DNA of 54,097 bases from an uncultured Saprospiraceae bacterium (GCA_937921555.1 CAKZUV010000165.1:1-54097); one strand, 5' to 3'. Counted from the stretch's first letter, positions 7,307 to 16,319 are shown. Program-made: numbers and translations. Notes: generated by a model from the letters alone, not told the origin.

Positions 7307-8944
7307 TCAGCTTAGGTATTTTCCGACAATCGGCATTCTTCTACCCATACCGAAAGCCTTGGAGGATACTCTCAGAACCGGGGCGGTTTGGTATCTTTTG
7401 AATTCATTGATATTGACCAGTCGTAAGATCCGGCGGACCAGTTTTTCATCAAAACCCATTTTAATAATTTCTTTCGGACCTTTTCTTTTTTCAATGTATT
7501 GAAATAAAACTTCGTCCAGAATATCGTAATCCGGCAAACTATCCGAGTCTTTCTGATTAGGGCGCAACTCCGCGCTCGGTGGTTTGGTAATCGTATTTTC
7601 GGGAATAACTTCCCCATCTTTATTCATGTAGCGGGCCAGTTCGAAAACTTCGGTTTTATAAACGTCTCCGATCACGGAAAGACCGCCACACATATCCCCG
7701 TAGAGTGTGCCATAACCCACCGCAGCCTCACTTTTGTTGGAAGTGTTTAGTACAATATGTCCAAATTTATTTGATAAAGCCATCAGCAGCATTCCCCGGG
7801 AACGAGCTTGTAAATTTTCTTCGGCGATATTAAATGGTAAGTTTTTAAATTGCGGTTTTAATGTTTTTAAATAACTATCGTAGATTTTTTTGATATTGAT
7901 AATATCGTATTCAACCCCCATGTTTTCGGCCAGTTCTTTGGCGTCGTTGACACTGTGATCCGAAGAATATTGCGAAGGCATCAGTACTACCCGAACATTT
8001 TCTTTGCCCAGCGCCCGTACGGCAATCACCGCCGTTACCGCCGAATCAATTCCGCCCGACAATCCTAAAATGGCTTTTTTAAATCCTAATTTTCCAAAAT
8101 AATCTTTGACGCCCAGCACCAACGCATCGTGAATCAACTGCATCTTATCCTTGCGTTGCGGACGACTTTTTTTATTATTTACCACCGCTTTCAGTTCGTA
8201 GGTTCGTACGGCTTCTTCAAAATAAGGAAGTTCGTCGTGCAACTTTCCGTTAGCGGACATGACGATGGAACCACCATCAAAAATCAACTCCGTTTGGGCG
8301 CCAACATGATTGACGTAAAACATCGGAATTCCATAGCGTTTGATGTTTGCCCGAACTACTTTGATACGATTTTTTGCCTGCGAAAAACTAAAAGGCGATG
8401 CCGAAACATTCAGAATAAAATCGGGCTTTTGCGGCATCATTTCGTCCATCGGACAGACGGTGTAGAGCGGATTTTTATTACCAATATTCCAGATGTCCTC
8501 GCAGACGGTCAACGCAATTCGCTTGCCTTTATATTTTACGATTTTAAATTCGTTGCCCGGTTCGAAATATCGGTATTCGTCGAAGACATCATAGGTCGGC
8601 AACAACGCCTTGTGAGCAACGTGTTTGATTTTTCCATCCGCTAAAAAATAGGCGGCATTAAACAAATCTTTTCCTTCTACCACCGGATTCCGGGCGGGCG
8701 AACCGACCACGATGGCAATTTTTTTAGCAGCTTTCGCCAAACGTTTAATCGCCTTTTCCGCCTGACGGATGAAATCATCAAACTCCAGAAAATCCCGTGG
8801 CGGATAACCACACGTGGCCAGTTCGCTGAAACAAATAATATCCGCACCCTCCTTTTTTGCAGTGGCAACGGCTTCCAGCATTTTATCGACGTTCCCGGTA
8901 AAATCTCCGATCAGATAATTGAGTTGGGCAATAGTTATTTTCAT
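7307..8944 (-). CDS. nadE: Glutamine-dependent NAD+ synthetase
   Basis: 545 residues, normal for the two-domain enzyme. It makes NAD+ from deamido-NAD+, ATP and glutamine. The N-terminal nitrilase-like glutaminase (1-260) has the triad E41 (FSELATCGYPPRD), K112 (HKALLPTYDVFDE) and C148 (TVCEDIWN). The C-terminal synthetase domain has the PP-loop SGGIDS at 296-301 and downstream KSEAAVGYGTLYGDMCGGLSVIGD, typical of the NaAD-binding region. The start is ATG at 8944. It is the first gene of a probable operon with the GNAT gene. A REP-like hairpin repeat lies about 50 bp upstream. Confidence 0.96.
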   Translation of the reverse strand: MKITIAQLNYLIGDFTGNVDKMLEAVATAKKEGADIICFSELATCGYPPRDFLEFDDFIRQAEKAIKRLAKAAKKIAIVVGSPARNPVVEGKDLFNAAYFLADGKIKHVAHKALLPTYDVFDEYRYFEPGNEFKIVKYKGKRIALTVCEDIWNIGNKNPLYTVCPMDEMMPQKPDFILNVSASPFSFSQAKNRIKVVRANIKRYGIPMFYVNHVGAQTELIFDGGSIVMSANGKLHDELPYFEEAVRTYELKAVVNNKKSRPQRKDKMQLIHDALVLGVKDYFGKLGFKKAILGLSGGIDSAVTAVIAVRALGKENVRVVLMPSQYSSDHSVNDAKELAENMGVEYDIINIKKIYDSYLKTLKPQFKNLPFNIAEENLQARSRGMLLMALSNKFGHIVLNTSNKSEAAVGYGTLYGDMCGGLSVIGDVYKTEVFELARYMNKDGEVIPENTITKPPSAELRPNQKDSDSLPDYDILDEVLFQYIEKRKGPKEIIKMGFDEKLVRRILRLVNINEFKRYQTAPVLRVSSKAFGMGRRMPIVGKYLS

Positions 8945-8988
8945 GTGCGTTGAGTTGTTGAAGTGTTGAAACGCTTCGCTTGTTGAAA

Positions 8989-9015
8989 TGTTGAACCTGT
9001 GTTAGCAGGCAGGTT
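8989..9015 (+). repeat. REP-like hairpin repeat, copy 1
   Basis: ATGTTGAACCTG followed by AGCAGGCAGGT, forming a hairpin (AACCTG 8994-8999 with CAGGTT 9010-9015). The same arrangement recurs at 12602-12636 and, inverted, at 12777-12804. Located in the 5' region of nadE. Confidence 0.6.
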
Positions 9016-9260
9016 ATTGATTAAAAATATATTGGTAAAAATACGAGTACTATGGGAGTTCTAAGCTCTCAATACACATTTATTTTAGAGCTTGTTTCAA
9101 ATTTATTTTAGAGTGATAATCAATGATTTGTGGTTCTGAAGAACTAAAAAATAATGAGTTTAGCGAGCTAAATGAGTTCTTTTTTAGGAAGTCAGGTTCA
9201 CAAAGCTTTGGTTATCAGGCAATAGAAATTTAAACATGCTCTTAATTTACATTTTCCAAC
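9016..9260. other. Intergenic region between lipoprotein gene and nadE
   Basis: AT-rich stretch with no supportable gene or RNA. It contains degenerate TTTATTTTAGAG repeats around 9080-9110. It should include the nadE promoter, but no clear box pair was found. Confidence 0.4.
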
Positions 9261-9307
9261 AAAAAATCCCCGATTAATTGCACCAGGCAACCAATCGGGG
9301 ATTTTTT
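9261..9307 (-). terminator. Rho-independent terminator of the lipoprotein gene
   Basis: Fifteen-bp perfect stem AAAAAATCCCCGATT (9261-9275) / AATCGGGGATTTTTT (9293-9307). It has T-runs on both strands and lies 61 bp after the stop of the minus-strand lipoprotein gene ending at 9368. Confidence 0.88.
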
Positions 9308-9367
9308 TATTATTTTACTTTTCCAATCCACTGAGAAAAGGAAAAAGCAAACAGCAAAAACTTAGTG

Positions 9368-9739
9368 TTATTCTCTCCCTGACATTTCCCAGATATCCAC
9401 CTGATAAATGTCTTCCATAGAGATACCCGGATCCGGAAAATCAGGATTGGGTGATAATTCGTTCAGGTAGAAGCCGGCATCAAAAATCACTTTTGTTCCT
9501 TCTTCCTGATATTCTTTGTCCATATCGATAGGTACGCCGACGATGGTACGACCTTCATCCCTTGGATGATCGAACACCAGTCCGAACTGACTGAAACAGT
9601 TGAGATAAAGGACTTCCGCCTTTATATCTTTACCGGAAAATACACAGTCGCCGTCACATTCGTTGGCTTTGGAACAGGAAGAAAGACCGATAACGGCCGC
9701 AACTCCAAGAAGTAAAAGAGATAGGCTTAAATTTTTCAT
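9368..9739 (-). CDS. Hypothetical lipoprotein
   Basis: 123 residues. A lipoprotein signal peptide ends in the lipobox LSSC with the modified cysteine at residue 22 (MKNLSLSLLLLGVAAVIGLSSC). The mature part has Cys residues in NECDGDCVFSG and YLNCFSQFG and an acidic C-terminus. I do not recognise the family. The lipobox predicts membrane anchoring, probably outer membrane. It is monocistronic, with ATG at 9739 and a strong terminator downstream. Confidence 0.78.
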   Translation of the reverse strand: MKNLSLSLLLLGVAAVIGLSSCSKANECDGDCVFSGKDIKAEVLYLNCFSQFGLVFDHPRDEGRTIVGVPIDMDKEYQEEGTKVIFDAGFYLNELSPNPDFPDPGISMEDIYQVDIWEMSGRE

Positions 9740-9879
9740 AACTTTTTTTGTTGGTAAATAAATATTGTTTTAGTTCTTTAAATATAACGTGAAAAATCGG
9801 AACAATTGCGGTATTCGATATTTTTAACATTTGAGCCTGATAGTTTTCTGCTCAACAAATTTTATTTTAAGAGGAACGA

Positions 9880-10390
9880 TCAGCTGATTTGCGCTTTAAT
9901 TTTTTCAATTTGCGACTCGGTCAATTCGGTGAGTTTGGCAATTTCTTCGATGGTTTTTCCCTCTTTCAGATACTGAATCACTTTGAGCGTACGCTCTATT
10001 CCTTTAATTTCACCCTTTTCTATTCCTTCAGCCTGTCCTTCGGCGATTCCTTCGGCTTTCCCTTCAGCCTTTCCTTTTTTGTAAAGGCCATCTTTTTTTA
10101 TATCATACGTTAATGGCATACTGCTTATAATTTTTCCGGTTAATGATTCTAAATTACGAATTCTAGCCAGAATTAACAATTGTTCCAGATATTTTTTAAG
10201 GTCCTTCTCATACTTTGTGTATTTTTTGACCTTCATTAGGATCAAACGTAAAATGGCTTCCTGTTTTTCTTTACCAAAATTTGTCAACAGCGCTAACATG
10301 ATTACCGGCGGTGTTTGAGCAGAAAGAAATTCATTTTTATCGATATCATAAATACTAATGAGGTCAAATCCCTTAAATATTTTGTCATCT
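9880..10390 (-). pseudogene. Rpn-family nuclease gene lacking its N-terminal half
   Basis: Family homology covers DDKIFKGFDLISIYDIDKNEFLSAQTPPVIMLALLTNFG and the rest, ending in a charged KGKAEGKAEGIAEGQAEGIEKG repeat and a helix-turn-helix-like tail (KTIEEIAKLTELTESQIEKIKAQ). This is the C-terminal part of Rpn/PD-(D/E)XK family putative transposases; the nuclease domain with its D...E-x-Q motif is missing. The open frame runs up to 10485, but the first 32 codons overlap the end of the helicase gene in another frame and look non-homologous. Homology begins within a few bases of the helicase stop (10394), as if a deletion or insertion joined them. Compare the full-length relative at 19564-20436. 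Confidence 0.7.
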
Positions 10391-10393
10391 AAC

Positions 10394-12577
10394 CTACACC
10401 TCTTCCGTTCGCTCCTCTGTGTACCAGATAATCCAGCGCAACTCCCCATAGTTACAATCCGCATCCATCTTACCCAGAAGATCATTATACCCTTCGTAAT
10501 CTGATACCTTATTTTTTGCGTTTACCAATTTTTGAATTCGCTCTTCGGATAACAATTCCGTCAATTTGATTTTGCCCGCTTTCAGCCATTTGGTCATGTG
10601 CGTTTCAATCGTTCCGACGGCCAGTCCTCTTTTTTCTGCGATGGCCGGAATAGACATTCCTTCCCGAAAAAATTCGAGCGTAATATCATAGGTTGCTCCT
10701 TTCTTTTTAGTCGTTTGAATCCGGGCAGATTTCCAGTCCGGAAGATCCGTTTTCAAGTGTTGTTTTTCCGCAGAACAAATTTTCTGATCAAAAAGAGCCA
10801 GGCTGTAAAGTTGTTCTATCTTTCGCCAGATTTCATCGTAAAGTTTGACGGCCAGGCCCAGATATTTTTTCACTTTTGCTTTGTGCTGAATATCAGAAAT
10901 GTGCTGATGCAGTGGCTTGATCATTCCATCAAATAAAGTATTTGTAAAATAAACAATCGCCTTGTCAGATCGCTCCAGCAAATGATCCAGCATTTTATCA
11001 TCCGTCATACTCTGTGCCGACCAATTCTGCAGATGCTTTTGAAATTCCAGCGAAGTATCTTTTAGTTTGAACAACGCGGTGTGTATTTCGTCGATTACGT
11101 CGGTGTATGCTTTCTTTTCAGAAAATCCGCTTTCGTTCACATACTTCCTCCACTTCTGTAAATTACTCAACAAACCATACAACTTAAACCGTCGCTGAAT
11201 CCGGAAAAGCGCGTATGCTTTTTCCGCCGTGGGTAATTTTTCTGCGATCAATTCCGACTCGGGAAAGCCCGCATAAAAACGTCGGATTCGTTGATCAATG
11301 ATCACATGGTTGGATTTAATTTCGGAAGTCATCGACAGGCCCTTCAAGGTAGTACACCGGCTCAACGCAACGTATGTCTGCCCCGCCGCAAAACTACTTT
11401 CCAGATCCAGTTGTACCGCGTCCAGGGTCAGCCCCTGACTTTTATGAACGGTCACGGCCCAGGCCAGTCGCAGCGGAAATTGGGTAAATGATCCCGCCAC
11501 TTCCTGGGTAATTTTACCACTGTCCTCCGTGCCGTATTTTATCTTTTCCCAACTGGCCTTTTCGATCCAACAGGTAGTCTGATCATCTTGAAATTTCACC
11601 TTTAATTTTTCTAATTCTGAATCATAGCTTACCACTTCTGCTAGTTTACCATTGTAATAACGTGCCTCCCGGTCGTTGCGGATAAACATCACTTTTGCCC
11701 CTTTTTTGAGGACTAATTTTTCGGCTGCCGGGTAAGTCCATTCGTTAAATTTACCCTTAACTTTCGCCTCAAAAACCAGTTTCGGATTTTTAATAGCCTC
11801 CAGTTCCCGCTCGTTAACGCGATCCGCTTTTCGGTTATGGGTGGTTAACAAAATAGCATCATTCCCTTTTTCTTCCGCCGGATTATAACGTGTATTCAGC
11901 AATTCGATATCCTCAGGACGAGGCTTTCCATCCCGAATATTATTCAAAACATTCAGAAAATCCTGATCCTTTTGCCGATATACTTTTTTTAGCTCCAGCG
12001 GAATCATCTTTGTCTGTTTCCAAACCAGAGAATCGAAAAAATAAGGCGTTTTATAATAATCCTTGAAAGCTGACCACTCCGCGTCGTTCACCACCGGTGG
12101 TAACTGGTACAAATCTCCCACCATCACGATCTGCACTTCGCCAAAAGGCTGCGTACTTCCCCGAATGTAGCGCAACGTAAAATCAATCGCATCCAGCAAA
12201 TCGGCCCGTACCATACTGATCTCGTCAATCACCAGCATCTCCAATTCCTGAATCAACCGGCGCTTATCTTCGTTTACTTTCAGATGTTGTTTCAAGATGG
12301 AACGGGTCGTATAGCCATCGCCCATAAAGGAGGTATCCACCGGTAAAAAATTAGAAGGAGGCAACTGAAAAAAGGAGTGAATGGTGACCCCACCCGCATT
12401 GATAGCCGCTACGCCGGTAGGTGCGACGACAACGGTATTTTTATCCGTTTCCTTCATCACTTCCTGCAACAAAGTCGTTTTTCCGGAGCCTGCCCGGCCC
12501 GTCAAGAAGACATTTTCTTTAGTGTTGAGTAGATATTGCTTTGCCAGATCCCGCTCGGTGTTCTGCTCTACGTTCAT
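10394..12577 (-). CDS. PIF1-like superfamily 1 helicase with C-terminal HTH
   Basis: 727 residues. Walker A is GRAGSGKT (27-34), Walker B LVIDEISM (about 115-122), and motifs QIVMVGDLYQLPPV (motif III), AWAVTVHKSQGLTLD (motif V/VI region) and QTYVALSRC (motif VI) are all present. It therefore belongs to the PIF1/RecD2-like SF1B helicases, DNA-dependent ATPases that unwind DNA 5' to 3'. The C-terminal 80-90 residues (KGATYDITLEFFREGMSIPAIAEKRGLAVGTIETHM) form the HTH_40-type domain common in the Bacteroidota version. The start is ATG at 12577. A REP-like hairpin lies about 30 bp upstream. The C-terminus abuts a truncated Rpn gene, but the helicase itself looks complete. Confidence 0.92.
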   Translation of the reverse strand: MNVEQNTERDLAKQYLLNTKENVFLTGRAGSGKTTLLQEVMKETDKNTVVVAPTGVAAINAGGVTIHSFFQLPPSNFLPVDTSFMGDGYTTRSILKQHLKVNEDKRRLIQELEMLVIDEISMVRADLLDAIDFTLRYIRGSTQPFGEVQIVMVGDLYQLPPVVNDAEWSAFKDYYKTPYFFDSLVWKQTKMIPLELKKVYRQKDQDFLNVLNNIRDGKPRPEDIELLNTRYNPAEEKGNDAILLTTHNRKADRVNERELEAIKNPKLVFEAKVKGKFNEWTYPAAEKLVLKKGAKVMFIRNDREARYYNGKLAEVVSYDSELEKLKVKFQDDQTTCWIEKASWEKIKYGTEDSGKITQEVAGSFTQFPLRLAWAVTVHKSQGLTLDAVQLDLESSFAAGQTYVALSRCTTLKGLSMTSEIKSNHVIIDQRIRRFYAGFPESELIAEKLPTAEKAYALFRIQRRFKLYGLLSNLQKWRKYVNESGFSEKKAYTDVIDEIHTALFKLKDTSLEFQKHLQNWSAQSMTDDKMLDHLLERSDKAIVYFTNTLFDGMIKPLHQHISDIQHKAKVKKYLGLAVKLYDEIWRKIEQLYSLALFDQKICSAEKQHLKTDLPDWKSARIQTTKKKGATYDITLEFFREGMSIPAIAEKRGLAVGTIETHMTKWLKAGKIKLTELLSEERIQKLVNAKNKVSDYEGYNDLLGKMDADCNYGELRWIIWYTEERTEEV

Positions 12578-12601
12578 AATTGATATTTTTAAAATGTTGA
12601 G

Positions 12602-12636
12602 ATGTTGAACCTGCTTTCCTGCGTCAGCAGGCAGGT
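12602..12636 (+). repeat. REP-like hairpin repeat, copy 2
   Basis: Starts with the same ATGTTGAACCTG as copy 1 and ends with CAGCAGGCAGGT, followed by CGTTGA. Inner stem CCTGC / GCAGG. It lies just upstream of the helicase start, in the same position relative to a gene start as copy 1 at nadE. Confidence 0.6.
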
Positions 12637-12754
12637 CGTTGAAATATAGTATTCTTTTATTTGATTACAAAAACTAGGTTAAAAAATATGGAAAAGGGAG
12701 AAACCGTGTTCACACAGAATTTTGAAAGGTCCGTAAAACAACGATTGTACGCTC

Positions 12755-12826
12755 AAATCAATATTCAATATCGGATACCTGCCTTTGCCGTCAGGCAGGT
12801 TCAATATCCAATATTGATTGAAAACC
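12755..12826. repeat. Imperfect inverted repeat around REP-like copy 3
   Basis: Left arm TCAATATTCAATATCGG(at)ACCTGCC, right arm GGCAGGTTCAATATCCAATATTGA, with TTTGCCGTCA between. The central ACCTGCC...GGCAGGT (12777-12800) is the inverse of copies 1 and 2. The left-arm sequence recurs at 13000-13020 (21 identical bases). Confidence 0.6.
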
Positions 12827-13040
12827 ATACATTATTTCCGCAGTTTTTCCTTTACAAGGTTTGACTTTGCCGTTTCGTGGCTTCGTTTAAATATAGCAAT
12901 TAACCCATCGCATTCTTTTAATAAAATGGTCATTTCGTTTAAATCCAAAAGGTTGAGACGCTTAATAATTGTTATTCCAACAATCCAGGCTCTCGACTAA
13001 AATCAATATTCAATATCGGACATTCATCATCCAATATTCA

Positions 13041-14597
13041 TCACCCCGCCCAGCCTTCCCGGTCCAGGCTCCGATAATTAATCGCTTCCGACAAATCCGC
13101 AATACTAATGTCTTTTCGTCCCGAAAGATCCGCCGCCGTACGTGCTACTTTCAAAATCCGGTCGTACGCCCGGGCGGACAACTGAAGACGTTCCATTGCC
13201 TGTTTCAACAACTCAACACCTTCCGGTTCCAGGCGGCAAACATCCCGTACAATCCTTCCCGGCATCTGTGCATTACAAAAAATATCGGGATAATCATCAA
13301 ACCTTTCAGCTTGTATTCTTCGGGCTTCAATCACACGGGCAGAAATTTCTTCACTCGTTACTTTTGACCGTTCATTACTACTTAGCTCTTCGTAGCTAAC
13401 GGGCGTAACTTCGACGTGCAAATCAATTCGGTCGAGTAGTGGTCCGGATATTTTGTTGACGTAACGCTGTACCATGCCCGGCCCGCAAACACAATCTTTT
13501 TCCGGGTGGTTGTGGTAACCACAGGGACAGGGATTCATCGAGGCGATCAGCATAAAACTGGCGGGATAATCAACGGTTACTCTGGCGCGTGAAATGGTAA
13601 TGCGTCGCTCCTCCATCGGCTGCCGCAACACTTCCAGAACCGTTCGTTTGAATTCTGGTAGTTCGTCCAGAAAAAGTACACCGTTATGGGCCAGAGAAAT
13701 CTCACCGGGGGAAGGATTGGATCCGCCTCCGACCAGTCCCACGTCACTAATCGTGTGATGAGGAGAGCGGTAAGGCCGGGTAGCAATCAACGCGGTGTTG
13801 TCCGGTAATTGTCCTGCGACGGAGTAGACCTTGGTCGTATCCAGCGCTTCGTGCAGACTGAGGGGTGGCAGGATGGTTGGCAGCCGACGGGCCAGCATGG
13901 TTTTACCAGCACCCGGTGGTCCGATGAGAATCACATTGTGACCTCCGGCGGCGGCTATCTCGAGGGCACGTTTTATATTTTCCTGACCCTTTACATCGCT
14001 GAAATCAATATCGTATTTATTGTGTTCAATGGCGAAACGGTCACGGGTATCTACTTCGGTGGTTTGCAACGGCGCGGCGCCATTAAAGAAGTCAACGGCT
14101 TCCTGAAGGTTGTCGATTCCGTGTACTTCGATCTCGCTGACAATCGCGGCTTCTTCGGCATTTTGCCGGGGAAGAATCACCCCTTTATATTTTTTGTTGC
14201 GCGCCAGAATTGCAATCGGTAAGGCACCACGGATTGGGCGGAGTCCACCATCGAGAGCGAGTTCTCCCATGATCAGGTAATCTTTAAGTTGATCACCGAT
14301 CATCACATTGGCCGCAGCCAACATCCCCAAAGCTACTGGCAGATCATACGCAGAACCTTCTTTGGGAATATTGGCTGGGGCTAAATTTACCACCATTTTC
14401 AGATGGGGCAATTTGATATTGATATTGCGGATAGCGGCTTCGATTCGGTGAAATCCCTCCTTGACGCTTTTGTCAGGAAGGCCGACCATAAACCAGAATT
14501 GTTTTCCGCTTTCCGGAACACCACCGGCATTTACTTCGATGGTAATCGTCTGGGCATTAACTCCGGAAACGGCTCCGGCGAAAGTTTTTGCGAGCAT
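13041..14597 (-). CDS. comM: YifB/ComM family Mg chelatase-like AAA+ ATPase
   Basis: 518 residues from ATG at 14597 (MLAKTFAGAVSGVNAQTITIEV), the normal start for the family; the frame is open 8 codons further to a TTG at 14621, which I reject. The N-terminal ChlI-like fold (about 1-175) includes GLPDKSVKEGFHRIEAAIRN and NLAPANIPKEGSAYDLPVALG. The AAA+ domain has Walker A IGPPGAGKT (about 222-230), Walker B LFLDELPEF and a Cys-rich segment NPCPCGYHNHPEKDCVCG. In transforming bacteria ComM is a hexameric helicase promoting branch migration in recombination of imported DNA; a similar role here is inference. An inverted repeat (14613-14638) lies just upstream. Confidence 0.93.
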   Translation of the reverse strand: MLAKTFAGAVSGVNAQTITIEVNAGGVPESGKQFWFMVGLPDKSVKEGFHRIEAAIRNINIKLPHLKMVVNLAPANIPKEGSAYDLPVALGMLAAANVMIGDQLKDYLIMGELALDGGLRPIRGALPIAILARNKKYKGVILPRQNAEEAAIVSEIEVHGIDNLQEAVDFFNGAAPLQTTEVDTRDRFAIEHNKYDIDFSDVKGQENIKRALEIAAAGGHNVILIGPPGAGKTMLARRLPTILPPLSLHEALDTTKVYSVAGQLPDNTALIATRPYRSPHHTISDVGLVGGGSNPSPGEISLAHNGVLFLDELPEFKRTVLEVLRQPMEERRITISRARVTVDYPASFMLIASMNPCPCGYHNHPEKDCVCGPGMVQRYVNKISGPLLDRIDLHVEVTPVSYEELSSNERSKVTSEEISARVIEARRIQAERFDDYPDIFCNAQMPGRIVRDVCRLEPEGVELLKQAMERLQLSARAYDRILKVARTAADLSGRKDISIADLSEAINYRSLDREGWAG

Positions 14598-14612
14598 AAT
14601 GTTAGTTGTTCG

Positions 14613-14638
14613 ATATACCAATTTTCAGATTGGTATAT
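14613..14638. promoter_or_regulatory. Inverted repeat upstream of comM
   Basis: ATATACCAAT (14613-14622) / ATTGGTATAT (14629-14638), 10-bp perfect arms around TTTCAG, 16 bp upstream of the ATG at 14597. It could be an operator or a small 5' UTR hairpin; nothing in the sequence decides. Confidence 0.45.
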
Positions 14639-14658
14639 AAGTAAAAAAAGGAAGCTAG

Positions 14659-14816
14659 TGCCTCGGGAACTAAATAACCGACACCTTATGCGGTCTCTTT
14701 TTTCATCATACTTCTTTGCTTATCAGTCGGGTAGCTACGGCTATCCTCCTTCTGCGCGCATTGTTTGATAAAAAAATAGTCTCGCCTAATGTATCCTTTA
14801 CTTTGATCCCGAGGCA
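14659..14816. mobile_element. MITE-like element, 158 bp
   Basis: Terminal inverted repeats TGCCTCGGGA (14659-14668) and TCCCGAGGCA (14807-14816) are flanked on both sides by CTAG (14655-14658, 14817-14820), which may be a 4-bp target duplication; with flanks the match is 15 bp (GCTAGTGCCTCGGGA). CTAG fits the YTAR duplications made by IS5-type transposases. No ORF of useful length lies inside. A single copy of one end recurs at 19464-19483. The right-hand CTAG supplies the TAG stop of the HAD gene at 14817. Confidence 0.6.
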
Positions 14817-15236
14817 CTAGCGTTTAAAGACTTCGATATCTTTATTTTTAACGACCAGGTCGGTGAATTTTCCTTTAAAACGGGTTGCTTTGACAATATG
14901 ATTATCAATCCAGTGATAATTGCCGCCACGGGGTTTGCCAAAAAGAATACCGTGATATTTAAAATTATGTTTTTTCAACCAGGTCTCGGTAACCTCCCGG
15001 TGTGCTTCGGTGCGGGAAGTAAAAAAGAAAATAACATGACCTTCAGAGTACCACTTATTCAGAATTTTAAGTGCATCCGGATACGGGAGGACCGTGGCCA
15101 TTCGTTCGGCCTCTTCGTTGGGAACATCATCACAGATGGTACCATCGATGTCAATCAGAAAATTTTTGATTTCTTCGGGCAGTAATGGGCTTACCGCTTC
15201 TCCTTTTTCGTTAAACGTTTCTTTAAGATTATTCAT
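14817..15236 (-). CDS. HAD superfamily protein
   Basis: 139 residues. HAD motif I is FLIDIDGTICDD (about 26-37, nucleophile Asp and acid/base Asp of DxDGT). Motif II is FFFTSRTEAHREVTETWLKKHNF (Thr/Ser at about 73-74). Motif III/IV is only partly visible in GKPRGGNYHWIDNHIVKATRFKGK. Small single-domain HADs of this type are phosphatases of unknown substrate and are sometimes annotated as phosphoheptose isomerase-like. The start is ATG at 15236. The stop codon TAG is part of the CTAG flanking the MITE-like element, so an insertion occurred exactly at the gene end without changing its last codon. Confidence 0.8.
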   Translation of the reverse strand: MNNLKETFNEKGEAVSPLLPEEIKNFLIDIDGTICDDVPNEEAERMATVLPYPDALKILNKWYSEGHVIFFFTSRTEAHREVTETWLKKHNFKYHGILFGKPRGGNYHWIDNHIVKATRFKGKFTDLVVKNKDIEVFKR

Positions 15237-15410
15237 TTTTTGAATTTTGCGGTCAATTATCCAGGGGAGTTGTAAATTACAAAACTACAAAGCGGTCACT
15301 ACCAATAGGAGTGATGCCCTGTGAAAACACAAGTACTTAAGTAATGGTTGAATATAAGTTCCATTACTAAATTAGCATTGGATATTTGGTTAGAGAAAAG
15401 TAAAACCTGA

Positions 15411-16319
15411 TTATCTATCAAAAATAATAAAATTTTCTGGATTTACGGCTTTACCGTTGTGCCATAACTCAAAATGAAGGTGTGGTCCAGATGACAATGT
15501 ACCCGTATTGCCAATAATAGCAATTGCTTCTCCTGCCTTTACCTGACTACCGGATTCTTTTAGTAAAACGGAGTTGTGCTTGTAAAATGAAATCAAATTA
15601 TTAGCGTGTTGGATCCCAATGGTATTGCCTGTTTCCAGCGTCCAGTCCGAAGAAAAAACAAAGCCGTCCATGATCGCTTTGACGGGCGTATTCTTCGGTG
15701 CCATTACGTCGATCCCGTAATGCTTGTTATCCGGAGCGTAAGACTCACTGATGGTTCCGCCTGATATGGGAGGAATAAAGTACAATTGTTCAAGTGATAT
15801 CTGAGAACTGGCAGCTAGCGCTCCGGCAACATTTATCTGTCGCTCCTGCAGTTGCTCGTTGAGTTCGATTTCTTTTCGCAGTAGTTCGTCTTCCCGTATT
15901 CTTTCTATATTAATCAGGCTGTCGGGCATATCTTCCACGGTAGAATCAACATCTGCTACCTGGCTTTCTACTTCGACAATATCTCCGACCAGAATTTTCC
16001 GGATATTTTCCGTGTAAGCTTCCTGTGCGTTCAGGTCTTCTTTGATCGCATTGAGTTCTGCGGTTAGGCGAAGCGCTTCTTTGTGTTCCTGAATATTTCC
16101 GTATCCTGGGATATAGCGTTTGATTGGAGTTGCTACGATTAGCAGAAAGACAAGCAACGCAACAGTGGCAATCACCACGCAGATGGCCATGTAAATATTG
16201 AGTGGAGACAACTGATAGGAACCCACTTCTTCGAAGGTTTCATTATTCATTACAATCAAGCGATAATTCTCCCTTGATTTCTCAATAAATTTACGACCTC
16301 TTTTTTTTTCGTTTTCCAC
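15411..16319 (-). CDS. M23 family metallopeptidase, membrane-anchored
   Basis: 302 residues. A cytoplasmic basic N-terminus, one transmembrane helix (about 43-66: NIYMAICVVIATVALLVFLLIVA), a coiled-coil-like segment (about 75-165) and a C-terminal LytM domain (about 180-300). Zinc ligands are visible in HYGIDVMAP (HxxxD) and GPHLHFELW (HxH). Such proteins cleave peptidoglycan cross-bridges or peptides at the cell wall, often in elongation or division. The start is GTG at 16319; no ATG is available in frame upstream. It is divergent from porW across a 238-bp gap. Confidence 0.9.
   Translation of the reverse strand: MENEKKRGRKFIEKSRENYRLIVMNNETFEEVGSYQLSPLNIYMAICVVIATVALLVFLLIVATPIKRYIPGYGNIQEHKEALRLTAELNAIKEDLNAQEAYTENIRKILVGDIVEVESQVADVDSTVEDMPDSLINIERIREDELLRKEIELNEQLQERQINVAGALAASSQISLEQLYFIPPISGGTISESYAPDNKHYGIDVMAPKNTPVKAIMDGFVFSSDWTLETGNTIGIQHANNLISFYKHNSVLLKESGSQVKAGEAIAIIGNTGTLSSGPHLHFELWHNGKAVNPENFIIFDR

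Larger units (their letters stand above)
12578..13040. other. Repeat-rich intergenic region between helicase and YifB genes
   Basis: 463 bp without a supportable gene. It holds REP-like copy 2 (12602-12636), a large imperfect inverted repeat (about 12755-12826) around REP-like copy 3, and a second copy of the sequence AATCAATATTCAATATCGG at 13001-13019. The low-complexity ATCAATATTCAATATC words are typical non-coding filler in Bacteroidota. Confidence 0.55.

Noticed and set aside
14597-14621. Upstream TTG start for the YifB gene
   Set aside because: It would add eight non-conserved residues and lies inside an inverted repeat; ATG at 14597 gives the family-typical N-terminus.
14682-14800. Minus-strand RSYPTD peptide inside the MITE-like element, reminiscent of an IS5 transposase N-terminus
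   Set aside because: Only about six residues fit and the following codons do not; chance match is likely.
16303-16312. Run of nine T (A9 in the coding strand) near the start of the M23 gene as a possible slippage site
   Set aside because: The frame is intact, and homopolymers of this length are common in AT-rich Lys codons; no second frame of interest.
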